A stretch of DNA of 5,709 nt. It comes from Rhodospirillales bacterium. Its GTDB lineage: Bacteria; Pseudomonadota; Alphaproteobacteria; MPNO01; UBA2964. Below, piece after piece: positions 1-5,709 of the stretch. A program made the position numbers and the translations under genes. Under the pieces are notes generated by a model, which made no database searches, was not told the origin of the DNA, and saw only the letters and a program-made list of their open reading frames with translations. The number at the start of each line of letters is the position of its first letter. Position 1 is the stretch's first letter. The DNA is taken from NCBI GenBank assembly GCA_002727395.1, contig PBWY01000028.1, positions 5,350 through 11,058 of the forward strand. Reading direction: 5' to 3'.

Positions 1-276
1 GAAGCAGCCTTCTTACAAAGAGCAGGTGCTTTGAATGTTGATCCTTCGATTCGAAAAATAATAAAAAAGGAGAGTAGTGGGTTAACCGAAGTTGACGAAG
101 GGTTGTTAGGTAAAATCATTTTCTGGCGTAAGGGGGAAAGACCCGGCAGTATTATAGATGCAAAAAAAGAAGCCCAAAGGTTACGGAAGGTCACCGCGGA
201 AGGCCAATCAATTACGAAGGGAAAGACGCCTATTATCATCCGGAAACAAAAGGGATGGCTGGAGGGGATTTTTTGA
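1..276 (+). CDS. BamF-like (DUF3035) lipoprotein, C-terminal part, 5' end outside window
   Basis: The frame is open from base 1 to the TGA at 274-276 and gives 91 residues; the true start lies upstream, so the TTG at 31 should not be taken as the start. The stretch EAAFLQRAGALNVDPSIR, followed by K-K-E-S and then LLGKIIFW, matches what I remember of the conserved C-terminal part of DUF3035 proteins (acidic-A-x-L-x-x-A-G-A, then D-P-x-I-R, then a basic or acidic helix and L-x-F-W). The Pfam family is described as the BamF subunit of the outer-membrane beta-barrel assembly complex in alphaproteobacteria, an outer-membrane lipoprotein facing the periplasm. The lipobox would be in the missing part and cannot be checked. 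A basic Lys/Arg-rich tail follows. The neighbouring M16 peptidase pair supports the call, because DUF3035 genes commonly sit directly upstream of such pairs in alphaproteobacteria. Identification is by motif memory, so family-level confidence is moderate. Confidence 0.72.
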   Translation, partial: EAAFLQRAGALNVDPSIRKIIKKESSGLTEVDEGLLGKIIFWRKGERPGSIIDAKKEAQRLRKVTAEGQSITKGKTPIIIRKQKGWLEGIF

Positions 277-308
277 TATTTAGAGATTTTATAAATTAAA
301 AGTAGAAA

Positions 309-338
309 TTGCTACATAGAGTTGAGTTATTTTATAAG
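309..338 (+). promoter_or_regulatory. Possible sigma70-like promoter for the M16 peptidase pair
   Basis: TTGCTA (309-314, 4 of 6 to TTGACA) is followed after 18 bp by TATAAG (333-338, 5 of 6 to TATAAT), which would place the transcript start near 345 and give a leader of about 30 nt before the ATG at 375. It lies in the 98-bp gap after the BamF-like gene, so the M16 pair could be transcribed independently as well as by read-through. AT-rich DNA yields such matches by chance, so this is tentative. Confidence 0.33.
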
Positions 339-374
339 AAGCATAAGCAAAAGAAAGAAGTTGGGAAGAATAAA

Positions 375-1715
375 ATGACCCCGCGACGGTTTTTGTTGCC
401 TGTTCTCAGCCTAATTATTTTATGTCAGTTTCTCTCATCTAATTTACTCTCCTCGAAAATTTTTCATCCTAAAAGTTTTCAGTTATCTAATGGTTTGCAG
501 GTGGTTTTAATTACGAACAGGCGAGCACCTGTTGTTTCCCAAATGATATGGTACAAGGTTGGTGCAGCAGACGAACCGCCAGGTAAGTCAGGACTTGCTC
601 ATTTTCTGGAACATTTAATGTTTAAGGGTACACGGTCTATTTTACCGGGTGATTTTTCAAGAATCGTATCTCGAAACGGTGGACGAGATAATGCTTTTAC
701 GGGACAAGATTATACAGCTTATTTTCAAGAAGTATCGCGTAGGAAACTGGAATTAGTTATGAGTCTTGAAGCAGGTCGTATGCGAGGGCTTCTTTTAACC
801 GATAAAGAATTTCGCGCAGAGCGTGACGTCGTTCTTGAAGAACGTAGTTCGAGGACCGATAACAAACCAGCATCGCAGTTATGGGAAGCTGCGCGGGCCG
901 CACTATTTTTCAATCACCCCTATAGGAACCCTGTTATTGGATGGAAACACGAAATAAAAGACATAACGATCAAAGATGTCAGGGCATTTTATAATCGTTA
1001 TTATATCCCTAATAACGCGATTTTAATTATCGCAGGGGATGTGACTATTCAGGAACTTAAACCACTGGCGGAAAAATATTATGGTGTTATTCCCCGTGGA
1101 GCAGATATTACTCGGAATCGAAGCAAAGAGCCCGGAATATTAGCTGAGAGAAGAGTAGAAATTTCTGACAAAAGAGTTGGCTTGCCCTCTATCACAATTA
1201 CATTTCGAGCTCCATCTTATGCTTCTGCTAAGGACAATCGTGCTTATGCTTTAGAGGTTCTTGCCGAAATCCTTGGTGGCGGCGCTACCTCAAACCTTTA
1301 TCGTGACCTTGTAGTTCAAGAAAAGCTAGCCTCTTCAGCTACTGCGTGGGCAAGTTGTGATGCTTTGGATTATGGAACCTTTGGAATATTTGCCGCCCCA
1401 CGTTCTGGCATATCGGTCAGCGAAGTAGAGTCTAGGTTGAAAAAAATAATTCAGGATGTGATAAAATTTGGTATCTCAGAAAAAAGCTTGGTGCGCGCTG
1501 TAAATTCGATGGTTGCAAATTCCATTTATGCTAGAGACTCTTTAAATTCGGGCCCTAATATTATAGGACAAGCCTTGTCGACAGGGTTAAAAATTTCGGA
1601 TGTTGAGAGTTGGCCGGATAGGATAAAGGCGATAACTATTGATCAAGTCAACAAAGTTGCAAAGGAAATTTTGCAACCGGAGAACTCCGTAACAGCGATT
1701 CTACGCAGGGACTAG
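375..1715 (+). CDS. M16B zinc metallopeptidase, catalytic (HxxEH) subunit, exported
   Basis: A 446-residue protein of the pitrilysin/MPP clan, the usual size for bacterial M16B proteins. I chose the ATG at 375: GGGAAG at 363-368 sits 6 nt upstream, and the protein then opens with MTPRRF and a hydrophobic run (about residues 7-23), a signal peptide or membrane anchor. The longer TTG start at 309 would bury this behind a basic, non-conserved extension. The zinc site is complete: H76-F-L-E79-H80, with E156 exactly 76 residues after H80 inside ERDVVLEE, the family's third ligand. E79 is the expected catalytic base. The N-terminal peptidase domain spans about residues 40-185 and the M16 C-terminal domain about 190-370, including GGGATSNLYRDL. 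At the place of the R/Y pair that M16 enzymes use to hold substrate, it has V313 and S320, so it probably needs a partner. The next gene, 10 bp downstream, supplies that pair. Likely role is periplasmic proteolysis; the substrate is unknown. Confidence 0.93.
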   Translation: MTPRRFLLPVLSLIILCQFLSSNLLSSKIFHPKSFQLSNGLQVVLITNRRAPVVSQMIWYKVGAADEPPGKSGLAHFLEHLMFKGTRSILPGDFSRIVSRNGGRDNAFTGQDYTAYFQEVSRRKLELVMSLEAGRMRGLLLTDKEFRAERDVVLEERSSRTDNKPASQLWEAARAALFFNHPYRNPVIGWKHEIKDITIKDVRAFYNRYYIPNNAILIIAGDVTIQELKPLAEKYYGVIPRGADITRNRSKEPGILAERRVEISDKRVGLPSITITFRAPSYASAKDNRAYALEVLAEILGGGATSNLYRDLVVQEKLASSATAWASCDALDYGTFGIFAAPRSGISVSEVESRLKKIIQDVIKFGISEKSLVRAVNSMVANSIYARDSLNSGPNIIGQALSTGLKISDVESWPDRIKAITIDQVNKVAKEILQPENSVTAILRRD

Positions 1716-1725
1716 TGACCGAATT

Positions 1726-3090
1726 ATGATCTTTTCTCAATCAAAATATATAAGGGTTAGATATTTTGGCATGATATTGTGTTTCTTGTTTCTTGCCTAT
1801 CCGGCCTATGGGGTCAAGGTTACAGAAGTAATAACTCAAAAAGGAATAAAGGCATGGTTGGTAGAAGATAAATCCGTTCCAATTATTTCCTTAAAATTCG
1901 CCTTTAAAACCGGCGGTACAGCATATGACCCCGTTGGCAAGGAGGGACTAGCGCAAACGATATCGGCAATGCTAGACGAGGGTGCCGGCAATTTAAATTC
2001 GCAAGAGTTTCAATTAAAGCTAAAAAAGACGACTGCTCGTCTTCAATTCTCGGCTACACTGGATAAATTTCGAGGTTCTTTAACTACTTTGAGGGTTAAT
2101 AAACGAGAGTCTTTCCGATTGCTTAGTTTGGTCATAAACAAACCGCGTTTCGATTCCAAGCCCTTGAGAAGGGTTAAAAGTCAACTTATATCAAATATAA
2201 ACAGAAACGCTAAAGATCCTAGTACAATTGCCTCTAAAACCTGGTATAAGGCCGTGTTTCCTAAACACCCATATGGACGAAGTAGTGACGGTAAAATAGC
2301 ATCAATAAATGCTATAAATAAACAAGATCTCCAGAATTATATGGGTCGCCATATAACCCGAAATTCTTTGTTGGTTGCAGCAGCTGGCGATATTTCACCA
2401 AAGGAATTGAGTGTATACCTAGATTGGGTTTTCGGTAATCTACCGTTAAAGGGTAAACCACAAAAGGTCGTTGATGTTATTCCAAATACTATAGGCCAAC
2501 TAATCGTTGTAGATTATAAAATACCACAAAGCATTGTTGTGTTCGGACATGCGGCACTTAAGAGAGACCATCCGGACTGGTATATTGCTCTGGTGATGAA
2601 CCACATACTGGGTGGTGGAGGATTTTCATCAAGATTGATGTCAGAAGTAAGAGAAAAGAGAGGATTGGCATATTCCGTCTATAGCTATTTAAATCCTTTT
2701 GATCACTCTGCACTTTACATGGGAAGAGTGGCATCAGCTAATAAGCGCGTAAATCAGTCCATTAAAATCATTAGAGAGGAGTGGAAAAAAATCGCTCAGA
2801 ACGGTGCAACGGATTCTGAAATCATCGCAGCAAAAACATATTTAAATGGCTCCTTTCCATTGCGTCTTACGTCAACGCGGGGAATCTCAAGTCTTCTACT
2901 TGCCATGCAGGTTAACAATCTCGGTAGACATTATTTGGAGAGGCGCGAGCAATTAATTAACACTGTCTCTAAAGAAGATATTAAACGTGTAGCAAAGAAA
3001 TTCCTGAGTGAAGAGGACTTAACTTTTGTGGTGGTTGGGCAGCCAAAGGGTATTAAATTGGTTAGCCGAAGGAAAAAAATAAATTTTTAA
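1726..3090 (+). CDS. M16B peptidase-like partner subunit (R/Y pair, no zinc site), exported
   Basis: A 454-residue M16-fold protein, second gene of the pair. The ATG at 1726 lies 10 bp after the upstream stop with no clear Shine-Dalgarno, suggesting translational coupling; ATG 1771 is an alternative that leaves a shorter signal peptide. The N terminus has basic residues, a hydrophobic core (about 14-26) and a plausible signal peptidase I site after AYG (residue 29). GKEGLAQTISAM (71-82) aligns with GKSGLAHFLEHLM of the first subunit, so the HxxEH positions are Q77, S80 and A81. It therefore cannot bind zinc there and should not be catalytic alone. The M16 C-terminal domain carries GGGGFSSRLMSEVREKRGLA, and R309 and Y316 have the R-x6-Y spacing of the substrate-binding R/Y pair known in insulin-degrading enzyme (R824/Y831). 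The family precedent is the Sphingomonas A1 heterodimeric M16B protease, with one HxxEH and one R/Y subunit. I infer that the two proteins here form one split enzyme. Confidence 0.92.
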   Translation: MIFSQSKYIRVRYFGMILCFLFLAYPAYGVKVTEVITQKGIKAWLVEDKSVPIISLKFAFKTGGTAYDPVGKEGLAQTISAMLDEGAGNLNSQEFQLKLKKTTARLQFSATLDKFRGSLTTLRVNKRESFRLLSLVINKPRFDSKPLRRVKSQLISNINRNAKDPSTIASKTWYKAVFPKHPYGRSSDGKIASINAINKQDLQNYMGRHITRNSLLVAAAGDISPKELSVYLDWVFGNLPLKGKPQKVVDVIPNTIGQLIVVDYKIPQSIVVFGHAALKRDHPDWYIALVMNHILGGGGFSSRLMSEVREKRGLAYSVYSYLNPFDHSALYMGRVASANKRVNQSIKIIREEWKKIAQNGATDSEIIAAKTYLNGSFPLRLTSTRGISSLLLAMQVNNLGRHYLERREQLINTVSKEDIKRVAKKFLSEEDLTFVVVGQPKGIKLVSRRKKINF

Positions 3091-3128
3091 AAATGACTAA
3101 CGTACTTAAAATTTTTTGGCTAAAAAAT
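3083..3128. terminator. AT-rich inverted repeats between convergent genes, possible bidirectional terminator
   Basis: The 38-bp gap between the second M16 gene and the oxygenase gene, which end head to head, contains ATTTTTT-GGCT-AAAAAAT (3111-3128), a 7-bp A/T stem with a 4-nt loop that stops exactly at the oxygenase stop codon. A 12-bp perfect palindrome ATTTTTAAAAAT (3083-3094) overlaps the M16 stop codon. The layout suits termination from both sides, but the stems have no G/C pairs, so they would be weak as intrinsic terminators. Composition alone could explain them. Confidence 0.27.
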
Positions 3129-4286
3129 CTATAATTTTGGTTTATTTCCGTCGTTTGGATTTCTTGCATTTTCGACCATAAACTTTCGCCAAGAGATTAC
3201 GCCTGCATCACTCAGAGATAATTGTTCTCTATCAGAACGAACTTCTTCTACAATTTTTTTGTCCTGATCTGAAAAAATCCAATCATGCACCCACGAGTGC
3301 CAAAGCATCCAACTGAGCTTATCAAGAATAGTAGTAATTTTTGATTTCCGCCGGTAGGCGTTCACGGAATAAAATAATGTTCTTTTTGAATCAATAGGGG
3401 TCACCCACCTGCACATAAAATAATCGCCGGACGGTCGACCGACTAGTGTTACCGTCGGAAGTCGTGACATATGTCGGTATTTTATACCATATAGTTTTGT
3501 TGCCTGTGATGTCTGCGGATTTAGTTCTTTGCCTCGTCCAATCGGGTTTAGTTTGCGCCAAAATGCTTCTGAAGGAGGAGGAAATTTTCCTAAATTAGGA
3601 TAATTCTCTTCGGAGATTCCTCCACGTGCTGTGTAACCAAGACCCTTTCCGTCTTCAAGTTTAGTCGTGGTCACTTTGCTGGCAAATGGAAAGATGGGTT
3701 GAAATATTAGTTCAGGTGAGTTGCGATGTACAAAAGGAGCATGTAAATCATAACAAAGGTTGTCATTTAAAGGCCGCCAATTACAGTTGTATGTTCTCCA
3801 TGTAGCAATTGTGTGCCACTCCTGGGTGTTGGATAAACATTCGGGTAGGTCTTCCTCGAGTGGGACAGCGGGCATATCACCAATAAACAACCAAATGATT
3901 CCCAAATGCTCACGAACTGGATAAGTTTTTACCCTTGCCTCCACTGATATTTTGGTTTTGGGCCCTTCCATCAACTTTGCCACGCATTTTCCTGTTTCAC
4001 CAGAATAAGTCCAACCGTGATATGGACATGTCAAGGTATCCGTGTGTGGATAAATACAACTGCCCTCTGATAATCTAGCTCCACGGTGAGCACATTGGTT
4101 ATTTAATGCAAAAACCTGATTTTTGTTACGGAAAAGAACTATTTCTTCTCCGAGTATTCTGATTGCTTTTGGTCGGCGTATCTTCAAACGCCACGTAGCA
4201 AAAACAGGGTACCAATAATTTCGGAGGCCCATTTCGGGCAACCCTGTCTTCTCATAAACATTAGCTTTGGGAATTGTTGTATTCAT
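3129..4286 (-). CDS. Rieske non-heme iron oxygenase, catalytic (alpha) subunit
   Basis: A 385-residue ring-hydroxylating-type oxygenase subunit. It begins at the ATG complementary to 4284-4286 without a clear Shine-Dalgarno; the internal ATG at residue 19 is possible. The Rieske [2Fe-2S] domain (about residues 24-135) has C65-A-H67 and C87-P-Y-H90, with 19 residues between H67 and C87. The catalytic domain has H182 and H187 in HAPFVH, spaced five apart as in known mononuclear iron sites, and D342 in SDQDKKIVEE fits the third, carboxylate ligand. Unusually, the aspartate normally three residues before the first histidine, which bridges the Rieske cluster and iron of adjacent subunits, is Y179 here, and D180 follows. 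Size and single-subunit look resemble vanillate O-demethylase or dicamba monooxygenase types, which oxidise or demethylate aromatic or quaternary amine substrates using a separate reductase. No reductase, ferredoxin or beta subunit is in view. The TauE-like exporter gene ends 53 bp upstream on the same strand, so the two probably form an operon. The substrate cannot be told. Confidence 0.92.
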   Translation of the reverse strand: MNTTIPKANVYEKTGLPEMGLRNYWYPVFATWRLKIRRPKAIRILGEEIVLFRNKNQVFALNNQCAHRGARLSEGSCIYPHTDTLTCPYHGWTYSGETGKCVAKLMEGPKTKISVEARVKTYPVREHLGIIWLFIGDMPAVPLEEDLPECLSNTQEWHTIATWRTYNCNWRPLNDNLCYDLHAPFVHRNSPELIFQPIFPFASKVTTTKLEDGKGLGYTARGGISEENYPNLGKFPPPSEAFWRKLNPIGRGKELNPQTSQATKLYGIKYRHMSRLPTVTLVGRPSGDYFMCRWVTPIDSKRTLFYSVNAYRRKSKITTILDKLSWMLWHSWVHDWIFSDQDKKIVEEVRSDREQLSLSDAGVISWRKFMVENARNPNDGNKPKL

Positions 4287-4339
4287 CGATCAGTAAATAA
4301 TTTTGATTTTTAGACTATTATTTCATCATAGCAGCAAAT

Positions 4340-5080
4340 TTAAAAAATACCTTTCCGGATCAAGTTTAGACCAATGAATAGTAATATAATATACAACCAG
4401 ATACGAAACTTATCTTCTGAGACCTTGTTTCGAATTATCCACCCAAACCACATACCTATTGCCGTTGGAATAAGGGCTAAAAATGATGCAATTAAAATAT
4501 TTTCTTGCAGACCGCCTTCCCGAAACAGTGCGAATGTTAAGATCATTCCCGTAAATAAAAATTGAATACCAACTGCTTGAACAAAAATATCCTTTTTCAT
4601 TTTCAACATTTGATAATAAATTGCCACAGGTATGCCCACGGCACCCGTGGTTCCAGCCAAAAAACCAGACAACAGTCCGACAAATGGGGCGACGAATGGT
4701 ATAGATTTTTCACTGATACTTAATCGAATAGTAAAAAGGTTGTTAAGAGAATAAATGCAGACAATTATACCGAGACCTATAAGTAAATATGTTGGATCTA
4801 GCCGGTATAACGCATAGGCGCCGATGAAAATTCCTATTACAGCTGCCAACAACATTCCCCAAAATTTCTTTATCAATGAAAGAAAATTTCCGCCCTGAAT
4901 TGCTTGCAATAAATTGGTTGCTATGATCGGGATTACTAATAAGGGGATGGCTAATTCGAGTTCAATAACTATAGTCATTAATGCTATAGCTGTTAAAGGC
5001 AGTCCCATCCCTACGACTCCTTTAACTACGCCGCCAACAAAGAAGGCAATACCAATTGTAATAATTAGATAGGTTTCCAC
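4340..5080 (-). CDS. TauE/SafE (DUF81) family membrane transporter, putative sulfite or organic anion exporter
   Basis: A 246-residue, strongly hydrophobic inner-membrane protein, typical in length for the family. The start is GTG (complement of 5078-5080): an in-frame TAA lies three codons before it (5090-5092) and the next ATG (residue 25) would cut into the first helix. About seven or eight membrane segments can be picked out, roughly at residues 4-24, 28-38, 42-61, 74-92, 97-115, 128-155, 167-186, 194-215 and 225-241, some of which may pair as hairpins. The family's internal repeat is visible: GGVVKGVVGMGLPL near the N terminus and GLLSGFLAGTTGAVGIPVAI at 135-154. Characterised members export sulfite or sulfonates such as sulfoacetate, but most are untested, so the substrate here is not known. 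It is the first gene of a likely two-gene operon with the Rieske oxygenase, suggesting that it moves a product or substrate of that enzyme. Confidence 0.9.
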   Translation of the reverse strand: METYLIITIGIAFFVGGVVKGVVGMGLPLTAIALMTIVIELELAIPLLVIPIIATNLLQAIQGGNFLSLIKKFWGMLLAAVIGIFIGAYALYRLDPTYLLIGLGIIVCIYSLNNLFTIRLSISEKSIPFVAPFVGLLSGFLAGTTGAVGIPVAIYYQMLKMKKDIFVQAVGIQFLFTGMILTFALFREGGLQENILIASFLALIPTAIGMWFGWIIRNKVSEDKFRIWLYIILLFIGLNLIRKGIF

Positions 5081-5110
5081 ATTAATATCTTAAGTTAATT
5101 CTAAAAAATG

Positions 5111-5139
5111 TTGATAAATTGTACTACGTAGTATGTCGA
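5111..5139 (-). promoter_or_regulatory. Sigma70-like promoter for the exporter-oxygenase operon
   Basis: Read on the minus strand, TCGACA (5134-5139, 5 of 6 to TTGACA) and TATCAA (5111-5116, 4 of 6 to TATAAT) are separated by the ideal 17 bp. Transcription would start near 5104, giving a leader of about 24 nt before the GTG at 5080. This is the best promoter match in the window and lies just where one is needed. Confidence 0.5.
5122..5133. promoter_or_regulatory. 12-bp perfect palindrome TACTACGTAGTA, candidate operator
   Basis: The palindrome lies wholly inside the 17-bp spacer of the minus-strand promoter and touches its -35 box. A dimeric regulator binding here would block or remodel that promoter, and the site is about 41 bp from the exporter start. 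No regulator gene is present in the window, so the protein is unknown. It is one of the few GC-containing symmetric sites in an AT-rich spacer, which argues mildly against chance. Confidence 0.4.
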
Positions 5140-5248
5140 TGATTTTTAGGATATTTTTTAATACTCAAATTTTATCCACTAATTATTTAATTTGGTATCT
5201 TTTCATGATTCGCAAGCGTGGTTTACAGTGTATACAAAGGTTATGTCC

Positions 5249-5709
5249 ATGACATCAATGTCTTATGATCACCAGACTTATAATTGTTTTTCCGATGCTA
5301 TCGGTAATAATGGACTAACCCAAGATGTCTTTGAAAATTTACTAGAGAATACGAGGCCCGCGCTCGAAAAACTGAGGAGCCATTATGCTGATAAAAGTTT
5401 ACCGATACTTCACTTGCCCGAACGCGTTGATGATCTGCAGCATTTATATCTCTTGGCAAATCAATATCGAGAAAAATTTGCACATATTGTAGTTCTAGGT
5501 ATAGGAGGTTCGTCTCTAGGTGCTAAGGCAATTTGCAAATTAGCAAAAACAAATTTAGCACCGAGGCCTGAAATTCCTATGATGCATTTCTGGGATAATA
5601 TTGATCCAGAGAGTATTTCGGGAATGATGCAGGCCTTACCACTTGAACACACCCTATTCCTCGTAATTTCAAAATCTGGAACAACAGCTGAAACATTAGC
5701 TAAATTTCT
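5249..5709 (+). CDS. pgi: Glucose-6-phosphate isomerase, N-terminal part, truncated by window end
   Basis: The open frame runs off the window after 153 complete codons. It encodes the cytoplasmic enzyme that interconverts glucose-6-phosphate and fructose-6-phosphate in glycolysis and gluconeogenesis. The first sugar-isomerase (SIS) domain is evident: VVLGIGGSSLGAKAI, with G84-x-G-G-S-S-L-G91, and the family's phosphate-binding signature S141-K-S-G-T-T-A-E-T149. The N terminus before the glycine-rich loop is only about 80 residues, which fits the shorter bacterial PGI type (roughly 430-450 residues) better than the 549-residue E. coli form; the full length is not visible. Three in-frame ATGs lie at 5243, 5249 and 5258. 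I chose 5249 because AAAGG (5236-5240) lies 8 nt upstream, against 2 nt for 5243 and 17 nt for 5258. The gene is transcribed away from the exporter-oxygenase pair and shares the divergent spacer with it. Confidence 0.92.
   Translation, partial: MTSMSYDHQTYNCFSDAIGNNGLTQDVFENLLENTRPALEKLRSHYADKSLPILHLPERVDDLQHLYLLANQYREKFAHIVVLGIGGSSLGAKAICKLAKTNLAPRPEIPMMHFWDNIDPESISGMMQALPLEHTLFLVISKSGTTAETLAKF

Larger units (their letters stand above)
5081..5248. other. Divergent regulatory spacer between the exporter gene and the isomerase gene
   Basis: This 168-bp AT-rich spacer must hold promoters for both flanking genes. The minus-strand promoter and palindrome are listed separately. For the plus strand the best candidate I can find is an extended -10, TGG-TATCTT (5193-5201), with a poor -35 TATCCA (5173-5178) 17 bp upstream, placing the start near 5208 and a leader of about 40 nt. 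AAAGG at 5236-5240 is the likely ribosome binding site of the isomerase gene. I see no coding potential, riboswitch-like fold or RNA gene here. Confidence 0.5.

Noticed and set aside
309..374. N-terminal extension of the first M16 protein from a TTG codon at 309
   Set aside because: It would put 22 mostly polar and basic residues before a clear signal sequence, has no Shine-Dalgarno, and overlaps the candidate promoter; the ATG at 375 has GGGAAG at good spacing.
277..374. Terminator or small RNA in the gap after the BamF-like gene
   Set aside because: No GC-containing hairpin with a T-run and no structured segment could be found, only AT-rich DNA with a possible promoter.
725..913. 62-codon minus-strand open frame inside the first M16 gene
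   Set aside because: It lies antisense to the conserved zinc-ligand region, shows no recognisable protein features and is best explained as a by-product of the coding strand.
375..1715. Lipoprotein signal in the first M16 protein (Cys at residue 18)
   Set aside because: The residues before the cysteine are I-I-L, which do not fit a lipobox with small residues at -1 and -2.
3726..3753. Frameshift as the cause of the displaced aspartate in the Rieske oxygenase
   Set aside because: The conserved residues N-W before it and H-A-P-F-V-H after it are in the same frame, so a shift would require two compensating indels within a few codons.
4287..4339. Separate promoter or terminator between exporter and oxygenase genes
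   Set aside because: The 53-bp gap shows no convincing hairpin or paired -35/-10 boxes, so cotranscription is the simpler reading.
4374..4565. 63-codon plus-strand open frame inside the exporter gene
   Set aside because: Antisense to conserved membrane segments; no ribosome binding site or recognisable motif.
5298..5652. Two short overlapping minus-strand open frames (5298-5483 and 5461-5652) at the right end
   Set aside because: Both are antisense to the well-supported isomerase coding sequence, which has the SIS-domain signature motifs.

Overview
The window looks like core chromosome of an AT-rich alphaproteobacterium, probably a marine or otherwise streamlined Rhodospirillales-like lineage. 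The main reason is the order of the first three genes: the C-terminal end of a BamF-like (DUF3035) lipoprotein, then two M16-family peptidase genes in tandem. I know this arrangement from alphaproteobacteria. The AT-rich spacers and tight packing fit, but the genus cannot be fixed from the sequence alone.

Layout: (1) 1-276, plus strand, 3' end of a BamF/DUF3035 gene. (2) 375-1715 and 1726-3090, plus strand, two exported M16B-type proteins 10 bp apart. The first keeps the zinc-binding HxxEH...E residues and lacks the R/Y substrate pair. The second has lost HxxEH and keeps R/Y, so together they should form one split heterodimeric protease in the periplasm. (3) 3129-4286 and 4340-5080, minus strand, a two-gene unit transcribed toward the M16 genes: a TauE/SafE-type membrane exporter first, then the catalytic subunit of a Rieske non-heme iron oxygenase. 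(4) 5249-5709, plus strand, 5' part of a glucose-6-phosphate isomerase gene that runs off the window.

The plus-strand genes look like housekeeping or envelope functions. The minus-strand pair looks like an accessory catabolic or transport unit lying between them. Its promoter region (5081-5248, shared with the divergent isomerase gene) holds a good sigma70-like promoter for the exporter, with a perfect 12-bp palindrome in the spacer touching the -35 box. This suggests a dedicated regulator. The Rieske oxygenase has an unusual active-site spacing: the aspartate normally three residues before the first iron-binding histidine is replaced by tyrosine, with an aspartate one position later.

No rRNA, tRNA, CRISPR array, insertion sequence or phage gene was seen. 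There is no gene-free stretch over 300 bases; the longest is the 168-bp divergent spacer. I do not see a clearly new multi-gene system. The most interesting items are the oxygenase active-site shift, the exporter-oxygenase pairing and the promoter palindrome.
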